Source of the DNA: Rhizobium sp. CG5
GTDB lineage: Bacteria; Pseudomonadota; Alphaproteobacteria; Rhizobiales; Rhizobiaceae
Length of the DNA stretch: 64,000 bases
Assembly: GCF_023701945.1 (NCBI RefSeq)
Contig: NZ_JABAEF010000002.1
Span: 458,518-522,517, forward strand
Direction of reading: 5' to 3'
Shown: positions 29,232 to 38,599 of the stretch, in pieces
How positions within the stretch are numbered: position 1 is the stretch's first letter
How the letters are laid out: every line of letters starts with the position of its first letter
The notes under the pieces: generated by a model
What the model was told of the DNA's origin: nothing
The model's input: the letters and a program-made list of their open reading frames with translations, nothing else
Databases searched by the model: none
Position numbers and translations under genes: made by a program

Positions 29232-31217
29232 ATGACATCCAAAGACAAGCCCACGCGACCCGCCGGCAAGCCGTTCGATCGCGACAGAAAGCCGTCGCCG
29301 GCGAAATCGCCGCGCACGGCGGACAAATCTGCGTCGGAAGCGCCCCGCAAGCGGGCCGAGCCCTCGACATCAGGCGAAGACGCCATGAAGCCGGAGCGCA
29401 TCTCCAAGCTGCTCGCCCGCGTCGGCGTGGCCTCGCGCCGCGATATCGAGCGCATGATCATGGAAGGCCGCGTCAAGCTGAACGGCAAGGTGCTCGACAC
29501 CCCCGTGGTCAACGTGACGATGGCCGACAAGATCGAGGTCGACGAGGTCGCCATCCGCGGCATCGAGCGCACCCGCCTCTGGCTCTACCACAAGCCGGCC
29601 GGCCTGGTGACCACCAATTCCGATCCGGAAGGCCGCCAGACCGTCTTCGACAACCTGCCGGACGAATTGCCGCGCGTCATGTCGATCGGCCGTCTCGATA
29701 TCAATACCGAAGGTCTGCTGCTGCTGACCAATGACGGCGGTCTTGCCCGCGTCCTCGAACTGCCGACCACCGGCTGGCTGCGCCGCTACCGCGTCCGCGC
29801 CTATGGCGAGATCGACCAGGCCGGCCTCGACAAGCTGAAGGACGGCATCGCCGTCGACGGCGTCTTGTACGGCTCCATCGAGGCGACGCTCGACCGCACC
29901 CAGGGCCACAATGTGTGGATCACCATGGGCCTGCGCGAAGGCAAGAACCGCGAAATCAAGAACGTGCTCGGCGCGCTCGGTCTCGAGGTCAACCGCCTGA
30001 TCCGCATTTCCTACGGTCCGTTCCAGCTCGGTGATCTGCCCGAGACCAAGGTCGTCGAAGTGCGCGGCCGCATGCTGCGCGATCAGCTCGGGCCTCGCCT
30101 GATCGAGGATTCCAAGGCCAATTTCGACGCGCCGATCTTCACCAATTCGCCCGACGAAGAGGAAGAAGAAGCCGCCGCCAAGCCGTCGCAGCGCGCGCCG
30201 GAACGTGCCGAGCGGCCCAAATGGGGCAAGCCGGAAGACAAGCGCGAACGGGCACTTGGACGTTTGGACACCCGCCGCGACGACAGCAAGACGCGGGCCC
30301 CGCGCAGCGGTGGTCGCGACGATGACCGCAAGGGCGGTTCCTTCGGCGCCGACCGTCCAAGCCGTCCGCCCCTGGGCAAGTCCCGCACCGCCAATGTCTG
30401 GATGGCGCCCGGCGCCCGTCCGGTCTCGGAAAAGACCGCCGCCAAGAAGGACGAGACCGAGAAGCGCACGCCGCGGCCCCGCCCCGAGGGTGCGCCGCAG
30501 ACCAAGCGCTACGGTCGCAGCAAGGACGGCACGCCGACCAAGAGCGCCCGGAAATTCGATCCGGATCGCAGCTCCGGCGGTTCGGGCTTTGCCCGTCCCG
30601 ATCCAGGCCCTCGCGTCGTGGTCAACCGGGCGGCCGAAGACCGCGACTGGATCCGCGCCGACGGCCCGGATACCAGCAAGCCGCGCGGCGACAGCGAAGG
30701 TTTCGGCCACAAGAAATCCTTCGGCGATCGGCCCGCCCGCAGCGGTGATCGCCCGGATCGCGGCAGCGATCGGCCCCGTGGCGATCGTCCACAAGGTGCC
30801 AGGCCGCCGCGCGATGATCGCCCGCGCGAAGCCCGCTCGTTTGGCGACCGTCCGCGCAGCGATCGCCCGAGAGAGGACAGACCCAGGGACGACAGGCCGC
30901 GCGAAGATCGGCCACGGGGTGAAAAGACCTGGGGCGACAAGCCGCGCGGCGACCGTTCGGCCGATAGCCGGCCCGCCGGCGGCAAGCCCTTCGGCAAGCC
31001 GGCTGGCGCACGCCCTTACGGCGACAAGCCGGCCGGGGAAAAACCCTTCGGGGCAAGGCCCGGGGCTGAAAAATCCTTCGGTGGCAAGCCGGGCGGATCC
31101 ACGCCCGGTGGCGGCAAACCCGCCGGTGCACGGCCCTATTCGGCCCGGCCGAGCAGCGATCGGCCGGGCGGCGGTAAGCCATCCGGTCCGCGCGGCGGCG
31201 GCAAGGGCAGGGGCTGA
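29232..31217 (+). CDS. rluB: Pseudouridine synthase RluB with a very long disordered tail
   Basis: A 661-residue enzyme predicted to make pseudouridine in 23S rRNA helix 93. After a 50-residue Lys/Arg-rich lead comes an S4 RNA-binding domain (RISKLLARVGVASRRDIERMIM), then the RsuA/RluB catalytic domain with the nucleophilic aspartate in IGRLDINTEGLLLLTNDG and GLREGKNREIKNVL. From about residue 290 to the end the protein is low complexity: Arg, Asp, Gly, Pro and Lys repeats such as DRPREDRPRGEKTWGDK and AGARPYGDKPAGEKPFG. E. coli RluB is about 290 residues, so more than half of this protein is tail. It is followed by rsmD after six bases. Confidence 0.95.
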   Translation: MTSKDKPTRPAGKPFDRDRKPSPAKSPRTADKSASEAPRKRAEPSTSGEDAMKPERISKLLARVGVASRRDIERMIMEGRVKLNGKVLDTPVVNVTMADKIEVDEVAIRGIERTRLWLYHKPAGLVTTNSDPEGRQTVFDNLPDELPRVMSIGRLDINTEGLLLLTNDGGLARVLELPTTGWLRRYRVRAYGEIDQAGLDKLKDGIAVDGVLYGSIEATLDRTQGHNVWITMGLREGKNREIKNVLGALGLEVNRLIRISYGPFQLGDLPETKVVEVRGRMLRDQLGPRLIEDSKANFDAPIFTNSPDEEEEEAAAKPSQRAPERAERPKWGKPEDKRERALGRLDTRRDDSKTRAPRSGGRDDDRKGGSFGADRPSRPPLGKSRTANVWMAPGARPVSEKTAAKKDETEKRTPRPRPEGAPQTKRYGRSKDGTPTKSARKFDPDRSSGGSGFARPDPGPRVVVNRAAEDRDWIRADGPDTSKPRGDSEGFGHKKSFGDRPARSGDRPDRGSDRPRGDRPQGARPPRDDRPREARSFGDRPRSDRPREDRPRDDRPREDRPRGEKTWGDKPRGDRSADSRPAGGKPFGKPAGARPYGDKPAGEKPFGARPGAEKSFGGKPGGSTPGGGKPAGARPYSARPSSDRPGGGKPSGPRGGGKGRG

Positions 31218-31223
31218 CGCGCG

Positions 31224-31784
31224 GTGCGGATCGTCGGCGGTGAATTTCGCGGCCGGCCCTTGGCCGCGCCAAAGTCCAACGCCATCCGGCCGACCATCGA
31301 CCGGACGCGCGAAAGCCTGTTCAACATCCTGACCCATGCCCATCCGGAGTGTCTGGAGGGGACGCGGGTGCTGGACCTGTTTGCCGGTACCGGGGCGGTG
31401 GGGCTTGAGGCCCTGTCGCGCGGCTGCCGGTCGGCGCTGTTTGTCGAAAACAGCGTCGAAGGCCGCAGCCTGCTGTGGGAAAACATCGATAGCCTCGGCC
31501 TGCATGGCCGGGCCCGCATCCTGCGCCGCGACGCCACGTCGCTTGGCAGCAGCAATACCATCGAGCCCTTCCATCTGCTGTTTGCCGATCCGCCCTACGG
31601 CCAGGGGCTCGGTGAAAAGGCCTTTGCCGCAGCGCATGAGGGCGGCTGGCTGGTGCAGGGCGCGCTGGCCATTCTCGAAGAGCGTGCCGATGTCCTCGTC
31701 CAGGTCGACCGCAATTTCACCTTGCTGGAAGATCGCCTGTTCGGTGACACGAAAATGTACTTCTTTTCCTATAGGCCTGTGTGA
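31224..31784 (+). CDS. rsmD: 16S rRNA (guanine-966-N2)-methyltransferase
   Basis: A 186-residue SAM-dependent methyltransferase that modifies G966 in the 30S subunit. The start is GTG (RIVGGEFRGRPLAAPKSNAIRPTIDRTRESLFNI). The SAM loop is LDLFAGTGAVGLEALSRG and the catalytic motif is FADPPYGQGL (the DPPY motif of N2-guanine methylases). It begins six bases after rluB, so the two rRNA-modification genes are likely co-transcribed. Confidence 0.95.
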   Translation: MRIVGGEFRGRPLAAPKSNAIRPTIDRTRESLFNILTHAHPECLEGTRVLDLFAGTGAVGLEALSRGCRSALFVENSVEGRSLLWENIDSLGLHGRARILRRDATSLGSSNTIEPFHLLFADPPYGQGLGEKAFAAAHEGGWLVQGALAILEERADVLVQVDRNFTLLEDRLFGDTKMYFFSYRPV

Positions 31785-31810
31785 CATCCTTCGATTGAAA
31801 GCCGTCAGAC

Positions 31811-32698
31811 ATGCAAGATGCAAGAGCCTCCACTGCCGCAGCCCTGGTGCGCTCAGAGAGATCCGAGCCCACGGTCGCCGTGGCCTTCGGGGCCGGCGGT
31901 GCCCGCGGCTTTGCCCATGTCCATGTCATCGAGGTTCTGAACGAACTGGGCATTGAGCCGGTGGCGATCGCCGGCTCGTCGATCGGCGCCATCATGGGGG
32001 CCGGCATGGCAGCCGGCATGAGCGGCGCCGAGATCCGCGATTATGCGCTGGAAACGGTCGGCAAGCGGGCGACGGTCGCCAACCGGCTGTGGAGCCTTGG
32101 CCCCAACACCATGCGCGACAAGCTCGGCGGCTTCCGCCTTGGCCAGTTCAATCTGGAACGCATCCTCAAGGCCTTCCTGCCGCCGCAGATCCCGGATGAT
32201 TTTTCCGAGCTGAAGATCCCGCTCAAGGTCATGGCCACCGATTATTACGGCCAGGCCGAAGTGATCTGCGAGGAGGGCGATCTCAACGAGGCGCTGGCGG
32301 CGTCTTCCGCCATTCCGGCCCTGTTCATGCCGGTCAAGCTCAATGGGCGGATCATGATCGACGGCGGCATCTTCAATCCGGTGCCCTACGAACACCTGCT
32401 CGGCTTGGCCGACATCGTCATCGGCATCGATGTGGTCGGCGCGCCGGATGGCGACGGCCGGACCGTGCCGGCCCGCTTCGATAGCCTGTTCGGCGCCTCG
32501 CAGCTGATGATGCAGTCGCATATTGCCCTGAAGCTGAAGCTCGGGGCGCCGGCGATCTTCCTTCGCCCGTCTGTCAACGGCTTCGGCGTGCTGGATTTCC
32601 TCAAAGCCCGCCAGATCCTCGATCATTCCGAAGGGGTCAAGGACGACCTCAAGCGCGCCCTTGATGCGCAGTTCGCGCTGCTCTCGAAGATGGATTGA
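31811..32698 (+). CDS. Patatin-like phospholipase (RssA type)
   Basis: A 295-residue serine hydrolase. The oxyanion loop GAGGARGFAHVHVIEVL is followed by the nucleophile elbow AGSSIGAIMGAGMA (GxSxG) and the catalytic aspartate in MIDGGIFNPVP (DGG). Bacterial relatives hydrolyse phospholipid acyl chains; the RssA subgroup has unknown physiology. It is cytosolic by sequence, with no signal peptide. Same direction as rsmD, 26 bases after it. Confidence 0.92.
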   Translation: MQDARASTAAALVRSERSEPTVAVAFGAGGARGFAHVHVIEVLNELGIEPVAIAGSSIGAIMGAGMAAGMSGAEIRDYALETVGKRATVANRLWSLGPNTMRDKLGGFRLGQFNLERILKAFLPPQIPDDFSELKIPLKVMATDYYGQAEVICEEGDLNEALAASSAIPALFMPVKLNGRIMIDGGIFNPVPYEHLLGLADIVIGIDVVGAPDGDGRTVPARFDSLFGASQLMMQSHIALKLKLGAPAIFLRPSVNGFGVLDFLKARQILDHSEGVKDDLKRALDAQFALLSKMD

Positions 32699-32707
32699 TA
32701 TCAGCCT

Positions 32708-34513
32708 CTAAACGCCTTCTGCCGTGTCCTCGCTGGCCTCTTCGGCAGCAGCGGCACCGCGCTTCGGCTTCATCAGCGGCTCGGGGCGCACCGGCCGGTT
32801 GTGCAGCATGTGCCGTCCGGCCGAAATGCCATCCACCGCCTGGATCTGCAACCGCTCCTCGTCGCGCCGGCGGATATCGTCGCTGATGGCGGCGGCCCTC
32901 TCTTCGGTCACTCCGAGCGCCTCGATGGTCTTCTGGCCGAACAACAGCCCGGATTCCAGCGTTTCGCGCAGCTCGTACTCGACATTGCGGGCCCTGAGCG
33001 ACAGGCTGTGGATGCGGTCATAGGCTCGCACGAACAGGCGCGCATCGGGAAATTCGGATGCCACCAGATCGACGATGCGGTCGGTGACCTCCCGTTTCTG
33101 GGTGCACACCGCAACAATCTTGGCCCGCTCGATGCCCGCCGCCCGCAGCACGTCGAGCCGGGTGCCATCGCCGAAATAGATGCGGAAGCCGAAGTTTGCC
33201 GCCTGGCGGATGCGGTCGGCGCTGTCGTCGATGATCGTCACCTCCCGGCCGCTGGCCAGAAGGATCTGCGCTGCGATCTGCGCGAAGCGCGAAAAGCCGA
33301 TCATCAGCACGTCGGCGCCGGCCCCTTCGAAATCCTCGTCCAGCTCCTCGCGGCTTTCGTTCGACATGACCCGCGAGGCAAGGGCCGCCGCGATCGGCGT
33401 CAGCGCCATGGTCAGCGTCACGATGGAGATCAGCAGCGACGCCGTGCCGCTGGAAAATACGCCGGATGCGACGGCGGTGGTGAACAGCACGAAGCCGAAT
33501 TCGCCGCCCTGCGGCAGAAGGGCCGCAATCCGTATGGCATCGTCATGGGGAGATCCGGCCAGACGGCAGATCGTATAGATGATGGTGGCCTTGATGGCCA
33601 TCACGGTCGGGACGGCCACCAGGATGAACACCAGGTTGTCGACGATCACGTCGAGCTCGACCGACAAACCGACCGCCATGAAGAACAGCGCCAGCAGAAT
33701 GCCGCGGAACGGCTCGATATCGGCCTCGAGCTCGTGCCGATAGGAGGATTCGGCCAGCATGACGCCGGACAGAAAGGCGCCCATCGCCATCGACATGCCG
33801 CTTGCCTGCATCAACATGGCAGACCCCAGCACGATGAACAGCGCGGCGGCGATCATCACTTCCCGCGCACCGGTACGTGCGATGATCTGGAACATCGGCG
33901 TCAGCAGGTAACGACCGACCATCACCATGCCGAACACCGTCGCAACGGCAACGGCGATGTCGATCAGCACCGATCCGGCCTGCGGGTCCTGGCGATTGCC
34001 GAGAATGGTGACCATCGCCAGAAGCGGCACGATGGCCAGATCCTGCAGCAGCAGGATGGAGAACGAGCGCTGGCCATAGCGGCTGTTGAGATCGGCGCGG
34101 TCGTTGAGGATCTGCAGGGCAAAGGCCGTCGAGGACAGCGCCAGGCCGAAGCCGGCTACCAGCCCACTGCGCCAGTCGGCAAGCCCGGTCGCCACTGCCG
34201 CACCGGTCAGCGCCAGTCCGCTCAGCACCACCTGCGCCGTGCCCAGCCCGAAAATATCGGCGCGCATGTGCCAGAGCCTCGAGGGTTTCAGCTCGAGCCC
34301 AATGACGAACAGCAGGAACACCACGCCGAGTTCCGCGACCGACAGGATCGCCTCGGCATCGGTGATGAGATGGAGGATCGGACCGATGATCACGCCGGCG
34401 GCCAGATAGCCGAGCACCGTTCCAAGCCCCAGCTTGCGGAAAATCGGTGCGGCGACCACGGCGCCGCCCAGAAGCAGCAAGGTTTCGACGTAAAGCAGAT
34501 TCGGCGTGGTCAT
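32708..34513 (-). CDS. CPA2-family monovalent cation:proton antiporter (KefB/YbaL type)
   Basis: A 601-residue inner-membrane protein. The start at 34513 (MTTPNLLYVETLLLLGGAVVAA) has a GGAGGG upstream. Twelve or so membrane helices form a Na/H-exchanger domain (GLGTVLGYLAAGVIIGP; FLLFVIGLELKPSRLW; GLALSSTAFALQIL; LLPQGGEFGFVLF). An RCK-N domain follows (VLMIGFSRFAQIAAQILL...VTIIDD). The nucleotide-binding glycine motif reads GFSRFAQ in place of the usual GxGxxG, so NAD(H) gating may be altered. An Ala/Glu-rich C-terminus ends the protein. Probably potassium/proton exchange. Confidence 0.92.
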   Translation of the reverse strand: MTTPNLLYVETLLLLGGAVVAAPIFRKLGLGTVLGYLAAGVIIGPILHLITDAEAILSVAELGVVFLLFVIGLELKPSRLWHMRADIFGLGTAQVVLSGLALTGAAVATGLADWRSGLVAGFGLALSSTAFALQILNDRADLNSRYGQRSFSILLLQDLAIVPLLAMVTILGNRQDPQAGSVLIDIAVAVATVFGMVMVGRYLLTPMFQIIARTGAREVMIAAALFIVLGSAMLMQASGMSMAMGAFLSGVMLAESSYRHELEADIEPFRGILLALFFMAVGLSVELDVIVDNLVFILVAVPTVMAIKATIIYTICRLAGSPHDDAIRIAALLPQGGEFGFVLFTTAVASGVFSSGTASLLISIVTLTMALTPIAAALASRVMSNESREELDEDFEGAGADVLMIGFSRFAQIAAQILLASGREVTIIDDSADRIRQAANFGFRIYFGDGTRLDVLRAAGIERAKIVAVCTQKREVTDRIVDLVASEFPDARLFVRAYDRIHSLSLRARNVEYELRETLESGLLFGQKTIEALGVTEERAAAISDDIRRRDEERLQIQAVDGISAGRHMLHNRPVRPEPLMKPKRGAAAAEEASEDTAEGV

Positions 34514-34627
34514 CGCGAAAATGCCCTCCCTTTGGCGTTTCTGGCGTGGATTACCGGGAATCGGCGGGCCTGCCCTTGATGCATTGTGGAATGCACAATA
34601 AATGGAGCCGGAATGAAAGGCCAAGCC

Positions 34628-35974
34628 ATGTCTTCACAAATCGATTCCGCCAATCTTTTATCCCGTGCCCATGAGTTGGTCGAGCTGGCCCGAAAGGCCG
34701 GTGCCGATCGCGCCGATGCCGTGGTCGTCAGGTCTCGCTCCCATTCGGTCAGCGTCCGCCTCGGCAAGGTCGAATCGACCGATGCCTCGGAAAGCGACGA
34801 CTTTTCGCTGCGGGTGTTCATCGGCAACCAGGTCGCCAGCGTCTCGGCCAATCCGGGCTTCGATCTCAAGGTGCTGGCCGAACGGGCCGTCGCCATGGCC
34901 AAGGCCTCGCCGGAAGATCCCTATGCCGGTCTCGCCGACGAAGCCGATCTGGCGCGCACCTATCCCGATCTCGACCTATACGATGGCACGGAAGTCTCGA
35001 GCGATCAGCTGCGCGAGGCCGCCCTGGCCGCCGAAGCCGCGGCACTTGCCGTGTCTGGCGTCACCAATTCGGCCGGTGCCGGTGCCTCCGCCGGCATGGG
35101 CGGGCTGGTTCTGGTCACGTCGCACGGCTTTGCCGGCAGCTATGCCGGCTCGCGCTTCGGCCGTTCGGCCGGCGTCATCGCTGGCGAGGGCACGCGCATG
35201 GAGCGCGACCACGATTATGACAGCCGCCTGTTCTTCGCCGACCTCGATGCTTCCGAGGATATCGGCCGCCGCGCTGGCGAGCGGGCCGTGCGCCGGCTGA
35301 ACCCGCGCCAGGCCGAAACCGGCCGCAACGTCACCGTGGTTTTCGACCCCCGCGTCTCGCGCGGCTTCGTCGGCCATATCGCCGGAGCGATCAATGGCGC
35401 CTCCGTTGCCCGCAAGACCTCGTTCCTGCGCGACCGCATGGGCACCCAGGTGCTGAAGGCCGGCCTCAACGTGACCGACGATCCGCTCAAGGTCCGCGGC
35501 TCCTCGTCGCGCCCCTTCGATGGCGAAGGCGTGTCGGGCCGCAAACTGGCGATGATCGAGGATGGCGTGCTGAACCATTGGTTCCTGTCGTCGTCCGCAG
35601 CCCGCGAACTCGGCCTGAAGACCAATGGCCGCGGCGCCCGCGGCGGCACCTCCGTCTCGCCGTCGTCGACCAATCTGGAGCTGGAACCCGGCCCCATGAC
35701 GCCGGAAGAGCTGATCCGCAGCATCGGCACCGGTTTCTACGTCACGGAATTGATCGGCCACGGAGTCGACATGATCAGCGGCGACTACAGCCGCGGCGCC
35801 TCCGGCTTCTGGATCGAGAACGGCGAGCTTGCCTATCCGGTCTCGGAAGTCACCATCGCCTCGAACCTGAAGGAGATGTTCCTGCAGCTGACGCCTGCCA
35901 GCGACATCGACCGCAAGTTCGGCGTGGCGGCGCCCACCATCGCCATCGAAGGCATGACGCTCGCCGGCCGCTAA
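34628..35974 (+). CDS. pmbA: TldD/PmbA family metallopeptidase subunit
   Basis: A 448-residue protein; the start at 34628 (MSSQIDSANLLSRAHELVELARKAGADRADAVV) is chosen by homology. PmbA and TldD form a peptidase that degrades natively unfolded peptides such as microcin B17 leader and CcdA. PmbA itself lacks the zinc site of TldD and serves as the partner subunit. Typical blocks are SVRLGKVESTDASESDDFSLRV, RGSSSRPFDGEGV, GARGGTSVSPSSTNLELEPG and ELIGHGVDMISGDYSRGASGFWIENGE. It is divergent from the antiporter gene. No TldD gene lies in the window. Confidence 0.93.
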   Translation: MSSQIDSANLLSRAHELVELARKAGADRADAVVVRSRSHSVSVRLGKVESTDASESDDFSLRVFIGNQVASVSANPGFDLKVLAERAVAMAKASPEDPYAGLADEADLARTYPDLDLYDGTEVSSDQLREAALAAEAAALAVSGVTNSAGAGASAGMGGLVLVTSHGFAGSYAGSRFGRSAGVIAGEGTRMERDHDYDSRLFFADLDASEDIGRRAGERAVRRLNPRQAETGRNVTVVFDPRVSRGFVGHIAGAINGASVARKTSFLRDRMGTQVLKAGLNVTDDPLKVRGSSSRPFDGEGVSGRKLAMIEDGVLNHWFLSSSAARELGLKTNGRGARGGTSVSPSSTNLELEPGPMTPEELIRSIGTGFYVTELIGHGVDMISGDYSRGASGFWIENGELAYPVSEVTIASNLKEMFLQLTPASDIDRKFGVAAPTIAIEGMTLAGR

Positions 35975-36014
35975 GGGCCGCAGTCCCGAAAACAGAAAGG
36001 CCTCGTAGCACCTA

Positions 36015-36821
36015 ATGCCGGCAGACTCACCCTTCGATTGGCAGAGCGATCTTGCGCTGATCGCCGATGCGGCGCGGATCGCGGGCGAGATCGCCTTGAC
36101 TTTTTTTGGTCAATCGCCGGAAGTCTGGTGGAAGAACGAGGGCCGTTCGCCCGTCAGTGCGGCAGACTACGCCGCCAACAAAAGCCTGGAAGAGCGCCTG
36201 CGCACGGCCCGCCCCGGCTATGGCTGGCTGTCGGAGGAAACCGACGACGATCCGGCGCGGCTCGCCTGCGACACGCTGTTCGTGGTCGATCCGATCGACG
36301 GCACGCGCGCCTTCATCGCCGGGGAGAAGACCTGGTGCGTCAGCGTCGCCGTGGTGCACAAGGGCCGGCCGGTGGCCGGAGTGCTGGTGGCGCCGGCGCT
36401 GCACGAGGTCTTCACAGCGGTGCTCGGCGGTGCGGTTTTGAAGAATGGCGTACCGATTTGCGTGTCGAATCCGGAACCGCAAGACCGCTTGCGGCTTGCC
36501 ACCCCGATGGATCTGATCGATGTGCTGGAAAAGCCCTATCGCGATCGGCTCGACCGGGTGAAGCATGTGCCGTCGCTGGCCTACCGGCTGGCCATGGTCG
36601 CCGACGGCCGGATCGACGCGACACTGGTCAAGCAGAACTCCCATGACTGGGATCTGGCGGCTGCCGATCTGATCCTCGAACAGGCCGGCGGGAGCCTTGT
36701 CGACATGGACGGCAATGCCCTGTCCTACAATCGCCCGACCGTCCAGCATGGCCTGCTGTGCGCCTGTGCCGCATCCGTCCTGCCCGATCTGCTGCAGCAC
36801 ATGAAAGCCGCCGCAGGTTGA
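36015..36821 (+). CDS. cysQ: 3'(2'),5'-bisphosphate nucleotidase (inositol-monophosphatase family)
   Basis: A 268-residue magnesium-dependent phosphatase. Metal motifs are WLSEETDDD and VVDPIDGTRAFIAGEKTWCVSVA near residues 74-110, and the C-terminal SHDWDLAAADLILEQAGGSLVD. The CysQ branch hydrolyses PAP, a by-product of sulfate assimilation; an inositol phosphatase role cannot be excluded. It follows pmbA by 40 bases and precedes the DUF4170-waaA genes in the same direction. Confidence 0.88.
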   Translation: MPADSPFDWQSDLALIADAARIAGEIALTFFGQSPEVWWKNEGRSPVSAADYAANKSLEERLRTARPGYGWLSEETDDDPARLACDTLFVVDPIDGTRAFIAGEKTWCVSVAVVHKGRPVAGVLVAPALHEVFTAVLGGAVLKNGVPICVSNPEPQDRLRLATPMDLIDVLEKPYRDRLDRVKHVPSLAYRLAMVADGRIDATLVKQNSHDWDLAAADLILEQAGGSLVDMDGNALSYNRPTVQHGLLCACAASVLPDLLQHMKAAAG

Positions 36822-36881
36822 CCTTTTCCCCGAAATCAAGCAGATGAAGGCTTGAATTGAAATTAAACGGAACCCCATGAA

Positions 36882-37133
36882 ATGACCGATTCCAGCGATA
36901 AGAAGCAGCTTCTCCATCTGGTCTTCGGCGGTGAGCTTTCCAGCCTGGAGGATGTCCAGTTCCGCGACGTCAGCAAGCTCGATCTCGTCGGCATGTATCC
37001 CGACTATGCCAGCGCCCTGGTGGCCTGGAAGAGCAAGGCCCAGCAGACCGTGGACAACGCCCATATGCGCTATTTCATCGTCCACATGCACCGTCTGCTG
37101 ACCCCCGGCCAACAGACCATCGTCAAGGATTGA
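36882..37133 (+). CDS. DUF4170 protein
   Basis: An 83-residue soluble protein: QLLHLVFGGELSSLEDVQFRDVSKLDLVGMYPDYASALVAWKSKAQQTVDNAHMRYFIVHMHRLL. The family is restricted to alphaproteobacteria and commonly sits next to waaA, as here; its role is unknown. A strong terminator follows 20 bases after the stop, so it ends the upstream transcript and is not in the waaA operon. Confidence 0.85.
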   Translation: MTDSSDKKQLLHLVFGGELSSLEDVQFRDVSKLDLVGMYPDYASALVAWKSKAQQTVDNAHMRYFIVHMHRLLTPGQQTIVKD

Positions 37134-37152
37134 TCGGGCCCTGGGCCACGGT

Positions 37153-37188
37153 GCCGTGAGGCCGGCTTTACGGCCACGGCATTATTTT
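37153..37188 (+). terminator. Intrinsic terminator after the DUF4170 gene
   Basis: GCCGT-GA-GGCCG, a GCTTTA loop, then CGGCC-ACGGC, followed by ATTATTTT. Ten paired bases with a two-base bulge and a T-rich tail separate DUF4170 from waaA. Confidence 0.8.
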
Positions 37189-37285
37189 AAACGCATTTAT
37201 GACGCAAAACGATTTTTAATCTGCAAGCCTGACCGAGAGGGCAAAGGGCGTTGATAACCAACAAAAACAAGCGGACCGGAGCAAA

Positions 37286-38599
37286 ATGAGCGGATTGGCA
37301 CGGGTTGCTCTCGCGACATATCGCTGGGCGGGTCTGGTGGCATACCCTCTTGCGGTGCCGTTTCTGGCGATCCGCGCCGCCAAGGGCAAGGAAGATCGGG
37401 CCCGCAGGCTGGAGCGGTTCGGCCATCCGGCCGCCGATCGGCCGCAAGGGCCGCTCGTCTGGGTGCATGCCGCCAGCGTCGGCGAGATGATTGCCGTGAT
37501 CCCGCTGATGCGCGAGCTGCGCCGCCGCGATATCAACGTGCTGTTGACCACCGGTACGGTGACCTCGGCCGAACTGGTGCGCTTTCGGCTGGATGGCGAC
37601 ATCATCCATCAATATGTGCCGATCGACGTCAGGCCGGCGATCAGCCGTTTTCTGGCCTATTGGCAGCCTGATATCGCGATCACGGTGGAATCGGAAATCT
37701 GGCCGGCGACGCTGATGGAGCTTCGCGACCGCCACATTCCCCATATCCTGGTCAATGCCCGCATCTCGGATCGGTCCTACGATCGCTGGCGCGGTCATCT
37801 GTCGATCGCCGAAGCTTTGTTCGGCAAACTGGCCATGGTCGTTGCCCAGTCGGATCTCGATGCGGAGCGGTTCCGCGATCTGGGCGCCTGGCCGGTCATG
37901 GTCTCCGGCAATATCAAGGTCGATACCGACGCGCCGCCCTGCGATGCGGCGGTTCTTGCCCAATACCGTCGGCAGATCGGCGATCGCAACACCTGGGCGG
38001 CCATCTCCACTTTCGAGGGGGAAGAGAAGGTCGCCATGATGGTGCATCGCGCCGTCAAGGCCCATACCGGCATGCTGACCATCGTCGTGCCGCGCCATCC
38101 CGAACGGTGCGACGAGATCGAGGCGATGATGGTCGAGAAGGGCCTGAAGGTGGCCCGCCGCACCCGCAACGATCCGATCACCCCGGAAACCGACATCCTG
38201 CTCGGCGACACGATCGGCGAAATGGGCCTTTATCTGCGCCTGACGGAAATCGCCTTTGTCGGCCGCTCGATGCATGGCAAGGGCGGCCAGAACCCGCTGG
38301 AGCCAGCCATGCTCGGCTGCGCGGTGCTGACCGGTCCGAATGTCGAGAATTTCCGCGAGAGCTATCAGAAACTGGTCAAGGGCGGCAGCGCCCGCGTCGT
38401 GCGCGATGCGGAAATGCTGGCCAAGGCCGTGCATTTCCTGACCGGCAATCACCTGGCCCGCCAGAAGATGGTCGATGCCGGCATGGAAAGCGTCCAGCAG
38501 ATGCGCGGCGCTTTGTCTGCCACCATCAAGGGCCTGGAGCCCTATATCAATCCGCTGACCGTCAAGGCGCGGCTGGAACCGAGGGCCGCGCGCGGATGA
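37286..38599 (+). CDS. waaA: 3-deoxy-D-manno-octulosonic acid (Kdo) transferase
   Basis: A 437-residue GT30 glycosyltransferase at the inner membrane that adds Kdo to lipid IVA. A membrane anchor is at the N-terminus (YRWAGLVAYPLAVPFLAI). Family blocks: GPLVWVHAASVGEMIAVIPL (with the conserved glutamate), VESEIWPATLMELRDR, LVNARISDRSY and GRSMHGKGGQNPLEPAMLG. The stop overlaps the next gene by four bases. Companion lpxK lies two genes downstream, an arrangement typical of rhizobia. Confidence 0.95.
   Translation: MSGLARVALATYRWAGLVAYPLAVPFLAIRAAKGKEDRARRLERFGHPAADRPQGPLVWVHAASVGEMIAVIPLMRELRRRDINVLLTTGTVTSAELVRFRLDGDIIHQYVPIDVRPAISRFLAYWQPDIAITVESEIWPATLMELRDRHIPHILVNARISDRSYDRWRGHLSIAEALFGKLAMVVAQSDLDAERFRDLGAWPVMVSGNIKVDTDAPPCDAAVLAQYRRQIGDRNTWAAISTFEGEEKVAMMVHRAVKAHTGMLTIVVPRHPERCDEIEAMMVEKGLKVARRTRNDPITPETDILLGDTIGEMGLYLRLTEIAFVGRSMHGKGGQNPLEPAMLGCAVLTGPNVENFRESYQKLVKGGSARVVRDAEMLAKAVHFLTGNHLARQKMVDAGMESVQQMRGALSATIKGLEPYINPLTVKARLEPRAARG

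Noticed and set aside
30760..30960. Regular short repeats that could suggest a CRISPR array
   Set aside because: They encode degenerate Arg/Asp/Pro motifs in the rluB frame; there are no constant repeats with unrelated spacers.
29370..31823. Very long minus-strand open frame (817 codons) opposite rluB and rsmD
   Set aside because: It is the antisense of the repetitive, GC-rich rluB tail; composition is low complexity and the plus-strand genes have clear domains.
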